Origin: Novosphingobium rosa NBRC 15208
GTDB taxonomy: Bacteria > Pseudomonadota > Alphaproteobacteria > Sphingomonadales > Sphingomonadaceae
Assembly: GCF_001598555.1 (NCBI RefSeq)
Contig: NZ_BCZE01000003.1
Location: 1-64,000, forward strand
Length of the DNA stretch: 64,000 nucleotides
Reading direction: 5' to 3'
Below the pieces are notes generated by a model, which worked only from the letters and a program-made list of their open reading frames with translations, was not told where the DNA came from and did not search any database. Positions 1 through 7,859 of the stretch are shown here, in pieces. Within the stretch, counting starts at the first letter, position 1, and each line of letters begins with the position of its first letter. The position numbers and the translations under genes are program-made.

Positions 1-2
1 CG

Positions 3-1592
3 GGCACCATCGGCACCGATCTGGGTCACACCGTGACCGGCACGCTGGGCGATGTCGGCGCGACGGTGGGCACCGTGGTCTCCGGTGTCACCGGGGCTGT
101 GGGCACCACCACCGGCGATCTGGGTTCGGCTCTGGGTGGCGCGCTTTCCGGCGTCACCTCGGCGCTGGGCGGGACGACCAGCACGGCGACCGACGCTGCT
201 CACGCCGCGACCTCCACGCTGGGTAGCACGCTGGGCGATGTGGGCACGACGCTGGGCAATGTCGTCACCGGCGTGACCGGCGCTGTCGGCACCACCACCA
301 CCGATCTGGGCTCGGCCGTGGGTGGCACGCTTTCGGGCGTCACCTCGGCGCTGGGCGGGACGACCAGCACGGCGACCGATGCCGCTCACGCCGCGACCTC
401 CACGCTGGGCAGCACGCTGTCTGATGTGGGTTCGACGCTGGGCAATGTCGTCACTGGCGTGACCGGCGCTGTCGGCACCACCACCACCGATCTGGGCTCC
501 GCCGTGGGTGGCCTGCTTTCGGGCACCACCTCCGCGCTGACCGGAACGACTGGCACGACCACCGGCACCGCGACCGATGCCGCTCACGCCGCGACCTCCA
601 CTTTGGGCAGCACGCTGTCTGACGTGGGCTCGACGCTGGGCAATGTCGTCACCGGCGTGACCGGCGCTGTCGGCACCACCACCACCGATCTGGGTTCGGC
701 CGTGGGTGGCCTGCTTTCGGGCACCACCTCGGCGCTGACCGGAACCACTGGCACGACCACCGGCACCGCGACCGATGCCGCTCATGCCGCGACCTCCACG
801 CTGGGCAGCACCCTGGCCGATACCACATCGGCGCTAGGCAGCGTGGTCACCGGCACGACCAGCGCTCTGGGCACGACGGTCAGCGATGTGGGCTCCACGC
901 TGGGCAACCTGCTGGGCGGCACCACCTCGGCGCTGACCGGCACGACCACCGGCACCGATGCCGCCCATGCGGCGACATCCTCGCTGGGGTCGACGCTGGG
1001 CAGTGTCCTCTCGGGCACCACCAGCGCGCTGACGGGCACGACCACGGGGACAACCGCCACCGACACGGGCTCCACCCTGTCGAGCTTGCTGTCGGGCAGC
1101 ACTTCGGCGCTGTCTGGCACGACGGACACCTCGCATGCCACCACCTCGCTGAGCGGGCTGCTTTCGGGCACGACCTCGGCGCTGAGCGGCACCGCCGCCA
1201 GCACCGGCACCACCGGCACGGCCACCGATACCAGCTCGAGCCTTTCGAGCCTGCTGTCGGGCACCACCGGTTCGCTGGCCAGCGGCGCCACTGGCGCCAC
1301 CAGCGGCACGACGTCCTCGCTGACCAGCTCGCTGCTCAGCGGAACCTCCGGCGTGGTCAGCCCGGCCAATGACACCAGCAGCCTGTCGCATGCCACCACC
1401 TCGCTCCTCGGCTCGACCACGAGCGGGCTGACGAGCGGTCTGGGCAGCACGACCAGTTCGCTGGGCAGCAGCCTGCTGACCGGCACCACCGGCAGCGCGC
1501 TGGGCACCGGATCGGTGGCCAGCAGCTCGACCAGCGCCTTGACGGCCATCACCAAAACCTTGGCGACCACCAAATCGCTCATCGGAGTCTAG
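3..1592 (+). CDS. Repeat-rich secreted surface protein / adhesin, C-terminal part (5' end outside window)
   Basis: The frame is open from base 3 to the TAG at 1590-1592, so the gene begins upstream and only about 529 residues are visible. They are almost all Gly, Ser, Thr, Ala, Leu, Val and Asp, with no Cys, Trp, Tyr or Arg and the only Lys residues in the last 15 positions. Repeats of 62-66 residues carry the motif DAAHAATSTLGSTL, then decay into shorter TSALSGTT-like blocks. There is no RTX (GGxGxD) nonapeptide. The gene ends 11 bases before two ABC half-transporters and an HlyD-type adaptor, so I infer an exported adhesin or biofilm matrix protein that is the substrate of that type I secretion system, with its signal in the C-terminal tail. 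The GTG at 33 is only an internal codon. Confidence 0.75.
   Translation, partial: GTIGTDLGHTVTGTLGDVGATVGTVVSGVTGAVGTTTGDLGSALGGALSGVTSALGGTTSTATDAAHAATSTLGSTLGDVGTTLGNVVTGVTGAVGTTTTDLGSAVGGTLSGVTSALGGTTSTATDAAHAATSTLGSTLSDVGSTLGNVVTGVTGAVGTTTTDLGSAVGGLLSGTTSALTGTTGTTTGTATDAAHAATSTLGSTLSDVGSTLGNVVTGVTGAVGTTTTDLGSAVGGLLSGTTSALTGTTGTTTGTATDAAHAATSTLGSTLADTTSALGSVVTGTTSALGTTVSDVGSTLGNLLGGTTSALTGTTTGTDAAHAATSSLGSTLGSVLSGTTSALTGTTTGTTATDTGSTLSSLLSGSTSALSGTTDTSHATTSLSGLLSGTTSALSGTAASTGTTGTATDTSSSLSSLLSGTTGSLASGATGATSGTTSSLTSSLLSGTSGVVSPANDTSSLSHATTSLLGSTTSGLTSGLGSTTSSLGSSLLTGTTGSALGTGSVASSSTSALTAITKTLATTKSLIGV
33..830 (+). repeat. In-frame tandem repeats within the adhesin gene (186-198 bp units)
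   Basis: The sequence GCTCACGCC (GCTCATGCC in the last copy) that starts each unit falls at 198, 384, 582 and 780, giving periods of 186, 198 and 198 bp. A more diverged unit lies before 198. Units 384-581 and 582-779 encode the same 66 residues but differ at about nine third or synonymous positions. All periods are multiples of three, so copy-number change would keep the frame. Confidence 0.9.
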
Positions 1593-1603
1593 CGGGGTCA
1601 CGA

Positions 1604-3289
1604 ATGCAAAGATTAGTGCTTGCCAGCCGGCCATCGCGCGCGGTTCTGTTCACTGCCACTCTGGTCATCAACCTGACCGCACTAACCCTGCCCATGGTGG
1701 CCCGCCAGATCATCTCTCGCGGGCAGCAGAACCCCCATGGGTCCACGGTGATCGTGCTGGTAGCACTTGTCATTGCCGCGGCCGCCACCGAAGGCGTGCT
1801 GAAACTCAACCGGAATCTGGTGATCGCGCATACCGATCGCCTGTTCCTCACCCAGCGGTTGCATTGGCTGATCGACCGGGTGGTGCGGGCGCGGCGGCTG
1901 GAGTTCAAATCCGCCGCCGCGGCCAGTCTCGATTACTCCGGGGCGATCCATCAGCTCAAGGGCATCGCCAATGGCGAGGTTCTGCTGGCCAAGGCCGAGA
2001 TCGCTTTCGCCCCGGTGATCCTGCTGCTGATCTATGTGATCTCATGGCGCAGCGGCATTGTCGTCACGGTGTTTCTGGGCTGTCTGGCCGCCTTCACCTG
2101 GCATTCGGCCCATCGCTATTCGCTGATCGCGGAAAACAGCCGCGACGCCATCGAACACCGTTTCGACATGCTCTTCACCATTCTGGAGCGCATGCATCTG
2201 GTCAAGGCCATGGCCGTCGAGCCGCAGATGGTGCGCGTTTATGAGCAGGCCCATGGCGAGGCCATGCGCAACAATCTGGAGCTGGCCAATTCGGCCTCTC
2301 GCCTGACCCATTCCAATGCCATCGCCGGCATGCTGCTCAACATCGTGCTGCTCTTCAGCTGCGCTCTGGCCGCCGAGCGCGGCGCGATGAATCTGGCCAT
2401 GGTGATCTCCACCATCCTGCTGGCCAGCCGGTTGATGGAACCCATCCAGCGCGCCGTCTTCATGCATATTCAGGCCCGCGACCGCGATGCCGCTTTCGTG
2501 AAGATCCGCAAGCTGGACGAGGACACCCGCATGGACGCCCCCGCACAGGGCGGCGCTCATTTCGAAACGCTTCGGCAATATCGGCTCGATGGCGTCGTGC
2601 TGGCGCCTGTCTCGCACACCAGCACGGGCCCCGTGCCCCTGCCCGCGCCCATCGATCTGGTAATCGAGCCGGGCGAATGCATCGCCATCTCCTCGCCCAG
2701 CCGCAAGGAAGCGCGCGCCCTGCTGCGCGCCATGGCGGGCCTCGACGAGCTGGCGGGCGGCGCGGTGAAGATCAACGATCTGGCCTTCGAGGCCTATGGA
2801 CCTGCGGATCGCAACCGCATCCTGACCTATCTCTCTTCCGACCACCGCCTGTTCGACGGCACCATTCAGGACAACATCACCCGCTTCGGCGAAGTCTCGG
2901 TGGAGGGGGCCTATGAGGTCGCGCGGTTGCTGGGGATCGACAAGCGGCTCGATGAGCTGCCCGGCGGCATGCAGACGCCGGTGGGCGATTCCGCGGGCGG
3001 CACGGTGGCGCCGGGCCTTGAACGCCAGATCGCCATTCTGCGCGCGCTGACGCATCGCCCCCGCATCATCCTCTTCGACCATGCAGATCAGGGGCTGGAC
3101 CGCGACGGCTATGCCCGCCTCATCAACTTCTTCAGCCAGGTGCGCGGCATGGCCACCGTGGTGATCGCCAGCGAGGACGCCAACCTCGCCTCGCTGGCCG
3201 ACCGCGCCTTCCGGCTGGAAGACGGGGCGCTCTCGCCCTGCGACACGATCGTGCCCTTTTCCCTTCCCTATCGCTCGCTGGTGCTGTGA
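1604..3289 (+). CDS. ABC half-transporter (type I secretion), degenerate ATPase
   Basis: 561 residues. An N-terminal membrane domain (about residues 15-300, with several hydrophobic helices) is followed by a nucleotide-binding domain, the HlyB/PrtD/LapB exporter layout without an N-terminal C39 domain. The ATPase motifs are badly eroded. The Walker A position near residue 362 reads SSPSRKEA instead of GxxGxGKST. The signature region reads GGTVAPGLERQ, the Walker B ends ILFDHAD with His in place of the catalytic Glu, and the H-loop reads ASED. It is probably the non-hydrolysing half of a heterodimer with the next gene. The start at 1604 follows the adhesin stop by 11 bases. Its TGA overlaps the next ATG (TGATG), which indicates translational coupling. 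Confidence 0.82.
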   Translation: MQRLVLASRPSRAVLFTATLVINLTALTLPMVARQIISRGQQNPHGSTVIVLVALVIAAAATEGVLKLNRNLVIAHTDRLFLTQRLHWLIDRVVRARRLEFKSAAAASLDYSGAIHQLKGIANGEVLLAKAEIAFAPVILLLIYVISWRSGIVVTVFLGCLAAFTWHSAHRYSLIAENSRDAIEHRFDMLFTILERMHLVKAMAVEPQMVRVYEQAHGEAMRNNLELANSASRLTHSNAIAGMLLNIVLLFSCALAAERGAMNLAMVISTILLASRLMEPIQRAVFMHIQARDRDAAFVKIRKLDEDTRMDAPAQGGAHFETLRQYRLDGVVLAPVSHTSTGPVPLPAPIDLVIEPGECIAISSPSRKEARALLRAMAGLDELAGGAVKINDLAFEAYGPADRNRILTYLSSDHRLFDGTIQDNITRFGEVSVEGAYEVARLLGIDKRLDELPGGMQTPVGDSAGGTVAPGLERQIAILRALTHRPRIILFDHADQGLDRDGYARLINFFSQVRGMATVVIASEDANLASLADRAFRLEDGALSPCDTIVPFSLPYRSLVL

Positions 3290-5439
3290 TGCAGACGACA
3301 ACGGTTTCCAATACGGCGCTGACGTCCTCGGGCGCTCCGACAGCCGCTTCGTCGCTGGCCACCATGCTCAGCCGTTCGGCGCATGGGGCGGATCACGATC
3401 CGGCCTTCTTCAACCTGCTGGCCCTGCTCTGCACGCGCTTCATGCCCAATGTGCAGATCAAGGATGTGCTGGGCATCGTGCCGCGCAACCATCATCGCGG
3501 CACCGGGCAGCGCCTGCTGGCCGCCGCGATGAATCTGGGCTTCACCGTGCGCGAGCACAGGTTCAGCCTCGACCAGTTGCGCCCCTGGGACTGCCCGGCG
3601 CTGCTCATCACGCAGGACGGGCAGGAAGCCTTCCTGCTGCTCTCCACCGAAAGCACGATCACCGCGCTGGATGGCGAGGGCAAGGAGCGCGATCCGGGCA
3701 GCCTGCCCAAGGGCAAGATCCGCAAGCTGCAGCTTGAGCCCGCCGCCAACCCGCTTTCGCCCGAAAGCCGCAAGCATACCGGCTATAGCTGGCTGCGCGC
3801 GCTGGTCAGCTCCTTCGGCTCGATGCGATGGATCGTGGTGGCGACCACGCTGGCGGTGGTGATCGTGACGATTGCCCAGCCTTTCGTGATTTCTGCCTTC
3901 TATCGCTCGGTGTTCACGCGTGGCGACGAGCTGGCCATGCCATGGCTGCTGGCGCTGCTGATGGTGCTGGTCGTCACCATGTGGGGCATGCTGGCGTTGC
4001 GATCCCATGCTCTGGCGTGGTTCGCGGCAAGGCTCAACTATGTGGTCGGCTGCGCCACCTTCGACAAGATGATGCATCTGCCCGCCTTTCTGACGCAAAG
4101 GCTGGATGCGAAAGACCAGTCATCCCGCGTGCGATCCTTCGAGAACGTCAGCGACTTTCTGACCAGTCCGCTGGCGGCGATCCTGCTCGATCTGCCGGTT
4201 TCGGTGCTGGGGCTGATCGCGGTGCTGTGGATGATGCCGCCAGCCGGCATCGTGCTGGTGGGGGCGGCGCTCTGCTATGGCGGGCTGTTCTTCTTCTGCG
4301 ACCGCCGCATGGGCGTGCTGACCAGCATGCTGGCCGATCAGGCCACCGAACTGCAGCATGTGATGGTCGAAACCTTCGAGAAGCGCGATCTGATTCGTGA
4401 ATGCGGCCTTCAGCACCGCTGGGCCGATCTGCAGCAGCGCCGCATCGAGCGTGCGCAGATCGTGCAATATGCCATGTCGCGCCTGATGGCGATCGTGGAG
4501 GGCATGGCCAGCTTCTTCTTCGCCGTGGCCTTCATTCTGGTGATCGGCGCGGTGGCCCTGTATTCGGTGAAATACGAGCTGGGGCCTGCCGAACTGCTGG
4601 GCGTGGTGCTGCTGACCTCCAGCGTGCTGGCGCCGATGCATGCCTTGTGCCTTGCCCTGCCCCGCTTCGAGCAATGCGGCAAATCGGTCGAGCAGATCAA
4701 TGCCTTCATGGATCTGGAGACCGAGGCCGTCACCGATGTGCAGCGCCGCCGCCTGCCCCAGATCCAGGGCAACGCCACCATGCGCAACATCACCATGCGG
4801 ATCGGCAATGGCCGCCCCATGCTGTTCGGGCTCGATCTGGACATCAATGCGGGCGATCTGATCGGCATTCACGGCTCGGCGGGCACCGGCAAATCCACCA
4901 TACTGCATCTGCTTCAGGGGCTGACCCAGCCCTCCTTCGGGGTGGTGCAGATCGAGGGCGTGGATATGGAGCAGCTGCCCGTGCGCACCCTGCGCAGCGC
5001 CATCGGCTACATCCCGCAGAACCCCAGCCTGCTGCCCGGCACCCTGCGCGACAATCTGGATATGGCCAATCCCGTGGCGTCTCCGGCGGATATCGAACGT
5101 GTTCTGGCGGCGGTCGGCCTGCAGAACATCGCGCTGGATGACATCGTCATCACTGAAAACACACAACTTTCCGAAGGTTTCATCTGGCGCTTCGCCCTTG
5201 CTCAAGCCTTGCTGTCGGGCAGCGGACTTCTCCTGATAGATGAAATCCCGAATGCCGTGGTTAATGCCGGTTTTGACAAGATATTCCATAATGTTCTTCG
5301 CTCAGCGAAAGGACGTGTCAGCGTGGTCTTTGTTTCCGGTCGGTCCGATCTTCTTGCCCTGGCTGACAGGGTGGTGGTGCTGCGCCAGGGCCGCGCGCCC
5401 GTGGTCACCTCGCCCGAAGCTCTGGCGGATGCTGCCTGA
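3289..5439 (+). CDS. ABC half-transporter with C39-like N-terminal domain (type I secretion)
   Basis: 716 residues from the ATG that overlaps the previous stop; a GTG one codon earlier is possible. Residues 30-150 resemble the peptidase-like C39 domain of LapB/HlyB-type exporters but lack the catalytic Cys motif. A six-helix membrane domain spans about 165-440 and the nucleotide-binding domain about 490-710. Walker A is intact near residue 529 (GSAGTGKST) and Walker B ends LLLIDE near 646. The signature is LSEGFIWR rather than LSGGQ, and the H-loop position reads VSGR. By family knowledge this is the inner-membrane engine of a type I secretion system. The pair with the previous gene would have at most one ATP site with a good Walker A. 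Its stop overlaps the adaptor start. Confidence 0.85.
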   Translation: MQTTTVSNTALTSSGAPTAASSLATMLSRSAHGADHDPAFFNLLALLCTRFMPNVQIKDVLGIVPRNHHRGTGQRLLAAAMNLGFTVREHRFSLDQLRPWDCPALLITQDGQEAFLLLSTESTITALDGEGKERDPGSLPKGKIRKLQLEPAANPLSPESRKHTGYSWLRALVSSFGSMRWIVVATTLAVVIVTIAQPFVISAFYRSVFTRGDELAMPWLLALLMVLVVTMWGMLALRSHALAWFAARLNYVVGCATFDKMMHLPAFLTQRLDAKDQSSRVRSFENVSDFLTSPLAAILLDLPVSVLGLIAVLWMMPPAGIVLVGAALCYGGLFFFCDRRMGVLTSMLADQATELQHVMVETFEKRDLIRECGLQHRWADLQQRRIERAQIVQYAMSRLMAIVEGMASFFFAVAFILVIGAVALYSVKYELGPAELLGVVLLTSSVLAPMHALCLALPRFEQCGKSVEQINAFMDLETEAVTDVQRRRLPQIQGNATMRNITMRIGNGRPMLFGLDLDINAGDLIGIHGSAGTGKSTILHLLQGLTQPSFGVVQIEGVDMEQLPVRTLRSAIGYIPQNPSLLPGTLRDNLDMANPVASPADIERVLAAVGLQNIALDDIVITENTQLSEGFIWRFALAQALLSGSGLLLIDEIPNAVVNAGFDKIFHNVLRSAKGRVSVVFVSGRSDLLALADRVVVLRQGRAPVVTSPEALADAA

Positions 5440-6767
5440 TGCCGGCCCGCCTGCATCTCGTTCAGGCTTCGAAAGAAGCCTTTCCCGGCACCGACACATC
5501 GGGCGACGCTTCGGAGCTGCCCGAACTGCTGATGCCGCTGGGCGCCAGCGACGCCCATTCCGGCCGCATCCTGCATGGCACGCTGATTGCGATCAGCGCC
5601 GCCGTGGTGGTGGCCATCGGCTGGGCCGCCGTGGCGCAGGTCAGCGATGTGTCGCAGGCCGTCGGCACGCTTGAGCCCGACGCCCATGAGCGCCGGATCG
5701 AACATGTCGATGGCGGCCAGATCTCCCGCCTGCTGGTGCATGAGGGCGACAAGGTGGTGGAAGGCCAGCCGCTGATGGAGCTGGATGGCGCTCAGGCAGC
5801 GGGCGATGTCGCCTATGCCAAGGAGCGCGTGGCGATGATCACCAGGCAGCTGAGCACGGTCAACGCGCTGGAAAACAAGGGCGCCGCCGTGAAGGGCGAC
5901 ACCGCAGAAAGCCAGCGCGCCGCCTTCCTCGGCGCGGAGAACCGTGCCGCCGCCGCCCGCGCCCAGCAACAGGCCGCCAACATCGCGCTGATCCGCGCCC
6001 AGCTCACCACGGCTGAATCCGCCGCTAAAATCGCCCGCGACGACCGCGACCGCGCCCAGCGCCTGTTCTCCGCCGAAGCCGTCACCCGCTCCTCGCTCAA
6101 CCAGCGCGAACAGCAGCTCAACGATGCCGATGGCCGCGTGAATGCGTTGCGCCAGCAGCTCTCGGTGGCCAGCGGCGGCTTCGAACAGGCCACCAGCGAG
6201 GCGGCCAGCGTGCGCTCGCGCCAGGCGGTCGATCTCTATCAGGAGGGCAACACGCTGGCCCTGCAGGGGATCGAGGCCAATGTGCTGCTCAAGCGCGCGC
6301 AGGACCGCACCAACCGGCTGGTGGTGCGCAGCCCCGTCACCGGCATGGTCAAGGCTCTGACCATTGCGCCGGGCAGCGTGGTCGCGCCTGGCGGCCTGCT
6401 GGCCGTGGTGGTGCCCTCCAATGAAAAGCTGATGATCGATTCGCAGATCCCGGCCAGCAACATTCATGATGTGCGCGCCGGGCTCGATGCCCATGTGCGC
6501 ATCAACGGCTTCGACCTGCCCGGCAAGGGCTGGATCGACGGGCAGGTTCATTCGGTCTCGCCCTCATCCTTTGGCGACGATCGCGGCAACCGTTTCTACA
6601 AGGTGCGCATCGCGATCACCGACAAGGATCTGGATCGCCGCACCATGGCCTCTTTGACCCCGGGTCTTGAGGCCCATGCCGACATCATCACCGGCCATAA
6701 ATCCGTGCTGTCCTTCCTGGTCAGCCCCGTCCGCCATGGGCTTGACGCCGCCCTGACCGAAAAGTGA
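5439..6767 (+). CDS. HlyD-family periplasmic adaptor (membrane fusion protein) of the type I secretion system
   Basis: 442 residues. There is a short cytoplasmic N-terminus, one membrane helix (about residues 46-68), then a biotinyl-lipoyl-like half-motif (RRIEHVDGGQISRLLVHEGD). A long Ala/Gln-rich coiled coil covers about 130-270, followed by the second lipoyl half (VVRSPVTGMVKALTIAPGSVV) and a beta-barrel domain. This is the standard HlyD/LapC/PrtE design, linking the ABC pair to an outer membrane TolC-type channel. No TolC gene lies beside it in the window; it may be upstream or elsewhere. It starts in a TGATG overlap with the ABC gene and ends 7 bases before the response-regulator gene. 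Confidence 0.92.
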   Translation: MPARLHLVQASKEAFPGTDTSGDASELPELLMPLGASDAHSGRILHGTLIAISAAVVVAIGWAAVAQVSDVSQAVGTLEPDAHERRIEHVDGGQISRLLVHEGDKVVEGQPLMELDGAQAAGDVAYAKERVAMITRQLSTVNALENKGAAVKGDTAESQRAAFLGAENRAAAARAQQQAANIALIRAQLTTAESAAKIARDDRDRAQRLFSAEAVTRSSLNQREQQLNDADGRVNALRQQLSVASGGFEQATSEAASVRSRQAVDLYQEGNTLALQGIEANVLLKRAQDRTNRLVVRSPVTGMVKALTIAPGSVVAPGGLLAVVVPSNEKLMIDSQIPASNIHDVRAGLDAHVRINGFDLPGKGWIDGQVHSVSPSSFGDDRGNRFYKVRIAITDKDLDRRTMASLTPGLEAHADIITGHKSVLSFLVSPVRHGLDAALTEK

Positions 6768-6774
6768 GGCCAGC

Positions 6775-7797
6775 ATGAGCGCTCTGCCCGACTTTCAAAG
6801 CTTCGATGCCGCCGTTAACCATGGGCTGGACGTGCCGCAGCCGCTGCCGGAAGCGCCCCCGCAGCCTGCCGCTGTCGCGCCCCGGCCGGGCGGCAGCCCT
6901 GGCATGCGCGTTCTGCTGGTCGAGGATGACCGCATGGCGGCGATGATGGTGTCGTCCATGCTTAGCGATCTTGGTTATCAGGTGGAAACCGCCCAGAACG
7001 GGGCCGAGGCCTATGCCCTGCTGCGCGAGGCCCCCACCCGCGCCGATATGGTGCTGACCGACCGCTTCATGCCCGCGCTGGACGGTCTGGGCCTGACGCG
7101 CCGCCTGCGCCGCGAGCCCGCCACCCAGCATATGCCGATCATCATGCTGACCGGCACCGGCGATTCCGCCTCCATCGCGGAAGGGATCGAGGCGGGGGTG
7201 CAGCAATATCTCACCAAGCCGGTCGATCCCAATCTGCTGCAGCAGGTGATGCAGGCCACCACCCGTCAGGTCGAGCAGCGCCGCGCCGCCGCGCGCACGC
7301 TGCAATCGCATCAGGCGGGGTTCAGCAACATCCAGCGCATCGATTTCCACCTGCGCACCATGGCCGAGATCGCGCCCGTCGCCAGCCTGCTGGCCAGCCT
7401 TGCCGACAATCCGGAAAAGGTTCTGGTGGGGCTGCGCGAGCTGCTGACCAATGCGGTGGAGCATGGCATCTATCGCCTCGGCGGGCAGGCCAAGGCGCAG
7501 CATCTGACCAATGGCACGCTGGACGCCGAACTCGCCCGGCGCGAGGCTGACCCGGCTTATGCGGGCGTGGCCGAAGCCGCCGCCCAGCGCCTGCCCGACG
7601 GCATCAAATTCGCCTTCCGCGATCCCGGCCCGGGCTTTGCGTGGCAGCGCTTTATCCGCCCCGATCCGGCGCAGGGCATCGGCCTGACCGGTCGCGGCAT
7701 CGCGCGGGCCGCGCTGATCTTCAACAAGGTGGAATTCCACGGCACCGGCAATCTGGTCACCGCCACGCTGGCCTCGCGCGCGGCGACCATATGGTGA
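6775..7797 (+). CDS. Response regulator with C-terminal HATPase (receiver-ATPase fusion)
   Basis: 340 residues. A Pro-rich N-terminus precedes a complete receiver domain at about 43-160, with the acidic pocket E50/D51/D52, phospho-acceptor D96 (LTDRFMP) and K148 (TKPV). The C-terminal half carries GHKL ATPase motifs: N-box [10 protein letters not shown] near 222-231, FRDPGPGF near 281-288 and GLTGRGIA near 303-310. There is no His phospho-acceptor domain, so the ATPase resembles the anti-sigma or serine-kinase type (RsbW/HATPase_c_2) more than a histidine kinase. Being locked into the secretion operon suggests control of adhesin export or expression. The output target is unknown. Confidence 0.8.
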   Translation: MSALPDFQSFDAAVNHGLDVPQPLPEAPPQPAAVAPRPGGSPGMRVLLVEDDRMAAMMVSSMLSDLGYQVETAQNGAEAYALLREAPTRADMVLTDRFMPALDGLGLTRRLRREPATQHMPIIMLTGTGDSASIAEGIEAGVQQYLTKPVDPNLLQQVMQATTRQVEQRRAAARTLQSHQAGFSNIQRIDFHLRTMAEIAPVASLLASLADNPEKVLVGLRELLTNAVEHGIYRLGGQAKAQHLTNGTLDAELARREADPAYAGVAEAAAQRLPDGIKFAFRDPGPGFAWQRFIRPDPAQGIGLTGRGIARAALIFNKVEFHGTGNLVTATLASRAATIW

Positions 7798-7859
7798 CTC
7801 TGCCCGGGCGCTCCACCTCTTCCGCCCAGCCATCCGGTTTTCTCCCAGCAGGCAGCCCC

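Noticed and set aside
198..830. CRISPR-like regular repeats
   Set aside because: Units are 186-198 bp, contiguous, in frame and coding; there are no unique spacers.
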